Below, one piece after another: positions 61,388 to 64,000 of a stretch of 64,000 nt of DNA (the stretch's first letter is position 1; every line of letters starts with the position of its first letter). The position numbers were made by a program, and so were the translations under genes. This DNA is from Variovorax boronicumulans (lineage in GTDB: Bacteria > Pseudomonadota > Gammaproteobacteria > Burkholderiales > Burkholderiaceae_C). A model generated the notes under the pieces. That model was given only the letters and a program-made list of their open reading frames with translations. It ran no database searches and was not told where the DNA came from. The stretch spans positions 372,001-436,000 of the forward strand of contig NZ_JAUSSG010000002.1 in NCBI RefSeq assembly GCF_030812215.1. Reading direction: 5' to 3'.

Positions 61388-63643
61388 TCAAGCGAGGTTG
61401 AAAGGCAACTGCCGCAAAGGCTTGCCGGTGATCTGCGCCACCGCATTGGCGAACGCGGGCGCCAGCGGCGGCAGCCCCGGCTCCCCCATCCCCTTGGGCG
61501 CATCGGCGCTGGGCACGATGTGGATGTCGAACTCCGGCACCTGCGTGATGCGGGCGACCGTGAAATCGCCGAAGTTGCCCTGCTGCACAACGCCGTCCTT
61601 CAGCGTGATCGCACTGCCGGAAAGGCAGGTCGACAGCCCCATCACCGCCGCGCCCTGCACCTGCGCTTCCACGCTGCGCGGATTGACGGCCAGGTTGCAG
61701 TGCACGCCGCTGGTCACGCGGTGCAGCACCGGCTGGCCGTCCTTGACCGAGGCTTCCACCACATAGGCCACCACCGACTCGAAGGACTCGTGCACCGCCA
61801 CGCCCCAGGCGCGGCCGTCCGCCAGCTTCTTCTTGCCGTAGCCGCTCTTGTCCACGGCCAGTTGCAGCGCGGCGCGATGGCGCGGGTGCTTGTCGCCGAA
61901 GAGCTGCATGCGGTAGGCCACCGGGTCCTGCTTCGTGCTGCGGGCGATCTCGTCGATCAGCGTCTCCATCACGAAGGCGGTGTGGGTCGAGCCCACGCTG
62001 CGCCACCACAACACCGGCACGTTGACCTGCGGGTGATGCACCGTCAGGCGCATCGGCACCGGGTACGGGTCGCGCATGCCCTCCACCGCCGTGGCGTCGA
62101 TGCCGTCCTTCACCATCATGCCGGCGAACACCGTGCCCGCGGTGATCGACTGGCCGACGATGACGTGGTCCCACGCGAGGATCTTGCCGCGCTCGTCGAA
62201 GCCGATGCTTGCGCGGTGCAGGTGCATCGGACGGTAGTAGCCGCCCTTCATGTCGTCCTCGCGGCTCCACAGCAGGCGCACGGGTGCATCGAGGCCGGCG
62301 GCGCGCGTGGCCTTGGCGATCTCGCAGGCCTCGACCACGAAGTCGCTGCTGGGTGCGAAGCGCCGGCCGAAGCCGCCACCCGCCATCTGCACGTTCACCT
62401 TCACCTGGGCGGGATCGAGCTTCAGCGTGCGCGCCGCAGCCTGCCCGTCGGAGTCGGCGGACTGGGTGCCGATCCACAGCTCGGCGCGGCCGTCCGACAG
62501 CTTCACTGTGCAGTTCATCGGCTCCATCGGCGCATGCGCCAGGTACGGAAACACGAACTCGGCCTCGAGCTTGCGCGGCGCATTGGCCAGCGGTGCCATG
62601 TCGGCGTCGAACTTGCGGTTGCCGGGGCGGCCGGCCAGCTCGCGGTACTGGACCAGCTGCTTGTCGCTGTCCACCTTTTCCACCGCGGCCGTGTTCCATT
62701 GCAGCTTCAGCGCATCGCGGCCCAGCTTGGCCGGCCAGTAGCCATCGGCCACCACCGCCACGCCTTCGGCGCCGCGGTCCAGCGGGATGCGTACCACGGC
62801 CTTCACGCCCTTGACGGCGCGCGCGGCGCTGTCGTCCACCGAGGACAGGCGCGCGCCGAACACCGGTGGGTGCGCGACCACCGCCGTCAACTGGCCGGGA
62901 TGCTTCACGTCGATGCCGAAGTCCTGCCGCCCGCTGCTCTTGGCGCGCGCGTCCAGGCGCGTGGTTGCGCGGCCGATGATCCGGAAGTTCTTCGGGTCTT
63001 TCAGCACGACCTTCTCGGGCACCGGCAGGGCCATGGCCGCCTCGGCCAGCTCGCCGTAGCCCAGCTTGCGGCCACCAGGGCCGATCACCGTGCCTGCCTG
63101 CGTGCGCAGCGTGGCCACGTCGACCTTCCAACGCGCCGCCGCGGCCGACATCAGCATGGCCCGGGCGCGCGCGCCCAGCTCGCGGTACTGCGTGAAGCTG
63201 TTCTTGATCGTGTTGGAGCCGCCGGTCAGGTGAATGCCGAAGAGCGGGTCGGCATACGCGGCATCGTTGGTGCCGCTGCGGCTGCGCACCAGCGCCCAGT
63301 CGGCGTCCAGTTCCTCGGCCAGGATCATCGGCAGGCCGGTCTGCACGCCCTGGCCGAACTCCAGGCGGTTGATGGTCACCGTGACCTCGCCATTGGGCGC
63401 GATCTGCACGAAGGCCGAGGGCTGCTGCGTCGGCTTCAGGCCGCCGGCCGCCGGCTTCGCGCCATCGGCCTGTGCCATGGCCAGATGGGGAAAGGCGCCG
63501 AGCACGAGGCCCCCGGCGCCGGCCATCTTCAGGAAGCTGCGGCGGGGCAGCGTGGCGGCTTCGTTCGCCTCGTCGGTCGAAGGCTGGACCATCAGGCGCT
63601 GCAGCGCACGCGGCAGGTCGTTGTAGTCGATGTTGGGCAACAT
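61388..63643 (-). CDS. Molybdopterin-binding subunit of xanthine dehydrogenase family (IorB-like)
   Basis: 751-residue large subunit, most like isoquinoline 1-oxidoreductase beta or aldehyde oxidase chains. A twin-arginine motif (LPRRSFLKMAGAGG) sits at about residue 33, after a 32-residue extension, giving an unusually long Tat leader. Mo-cofactor segments: NRLEFGQGVQTGLP, VQMAGGGFGRRF-type and the catalytic Glu in PKGMGEPGLPPLA near the end. Works with the (2Fe-2S) subunit 12 bp upstream; both face the periplasm if exported together. Substrate unknown. Confidence 0.9.
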   Translation of the reverse strand: MLPNIDYNDLPRALQRLMVQPSTDEANEAATLPRRSFLKMAGAGGLVLGAFPHLAMAQADGAKPAAGGLKPTQQPSAFVQIAPNGEVTVTINRLEFGQGVQTGLPMILAEELDADWALVRSRSGTNDAAYADPLFGIHLTGGSNTIKNSFTQYRELGARARAMLMSAAAARWKVDVATLRTQAGTVIGPGGRKLGYGELAEAAMALPVPEKVVLKDPKNFRIIGRATTRLDARAKSSGRQDFGIDVKHPGQLTAVVAHPPVFGARLSSVDDSAARAVKGVKAVVRIPLDRGAEGVAVVADGYWPAKLGRDALKLQWNTAAVEKVDSDKQLVQYRELAGRPGNRKFDADMAPLANAPRKLEAEFVFPYLAHAPMEPMNCTVKLSDGRAELWIGTQSADSDGQAAARTLKLDPAQVKVNVQMAGGGFGRRFAPSSDFVVEACEIAKATRAAGLDAPVRLLWSREDDMKGGYYRPMHLHRASIGFDERGKILAWDHVIVGQSITAGTVFAGMMVKDGIDATAVEGMRDPYPVPMRLTVHHPQVNVPVLWWRSVGSTHTAFVMETLIDEIARSTKQDPVAYRMQLFGDKHPRHRAALQLAVDKSGYGKKKLADGRAWGVAVHESFESVVAYVVEASVKDGQPVLHRVTSGVHCNLAVNPRSVEAQVQGAAVMGLSTCLSGSAITLKDGVVQQGNFGDFTVARITQVPEFDIHIVPSADAPKGMGEPGLPPLAPAFANAVAQITGKPLRQLPFNLA

Positions 63644-63655
63644 GGTGGCGGCTCC

Positions 63656-64000
<345 letters not shown>

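Overview
The window looks like chromosome of a high-GC betaproteobacterium of the order Burkholderiales, most likely Comamonadaceae and closest in style to Variovorax. This is judged from gene order, the many Bug/TctC-type solute receptors beside catabolic operons, and the protein wording; no database search was possible. A housekeeping core (16.6-26.4 kb and 46-51 kb, plus mutL at 58 kb) is embedded in catabolic and accessory DNA.

Layout. 0-9.8 kb: a partial M14 peptidase, an exported amidohydrolase, an amino-acid-type ABC receptor, then an IclR-controlled catabolic locus (two Bug receptors, enoyl-CoA hydratase, ADP-forming acyl-CoA synthetase, D-2-hydroxyacid dehydrogenase) with similar palindromes in front of both Bug genes. 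9.9 kb: a candidate small RNA whose hairpin loop carries CCTCCTCCC, an anti-Shine-Dalgarno sequence, followed by an intrinsic terminator. 10-16.6 kb: an accessory stretch of small membrane and hypothetical proteins, an SMI1/KNR4 protein, a half universal stress protein, a DUF1275 protein, and two decayed type VI secretion accessory genes (5'-truncated DUF3540, frameshifted PAAR-like DUF4150). 16.6-24.9 kb: tRNA-Pro(GGG) and the translation operon thrS-infC-rpmI-rplT-pheS-pheT-ihfA-merR, all on the minus strand. It is headed by a short leader peptide with four consecutive Phe codons and a complete-looking attenuator. infC appears to start with AUC.

25-29.7 kb: isocitrate lyase with an AT-rich regulatory region, a gamma-glutamylcyclotransferase-like protein, an EamA exporter, a Lys/Ala-repeat SWIB protein and an AraC regulator. 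29.7-40.7 kb: a large catabolic region with a ThDP enzyme, a TetR regulator with two similar operator-like sites, a Bug receptor, an NMT1-type ABC transporter, an enolase-superfamily enzyme, a Gfo/Idh/MocA dehydrogenase, a DUF993 aldolase-like protein and a sugar isomerase. Its substrate is not known. 40.7-46 kb: DUF3237, NTF2-like and HxlR genes, a YcaQ-like protein, and a TonB siderophore receptor with a structured leader. 46-51.7 kb: an FMN riboswitch controlling a type II lumazine synthase, then GST, arsC, queG facing tsaE-amiC, and a glycine-zipper lipoprotein. 51.7-58 kb: DedA, GNAT, LysR and a sugar-acid operon (dehydratase, FAH hydrolase, MFS transporter) lying between amiC and mutL. 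58-64 kb: mutL of the endonuclease type, a lipoprotein hydrolase, a REP-like palindrome and a molybdenum hydroxylase pair cut by the right edge.

The strongest candidates for something not well described are the Phe attenuator placed at the head of the whole thrS-to-ihfA operon, the anti-SD-loop RNA, and the enolase/MocA/DUF993/isomerase catabolic cluster.
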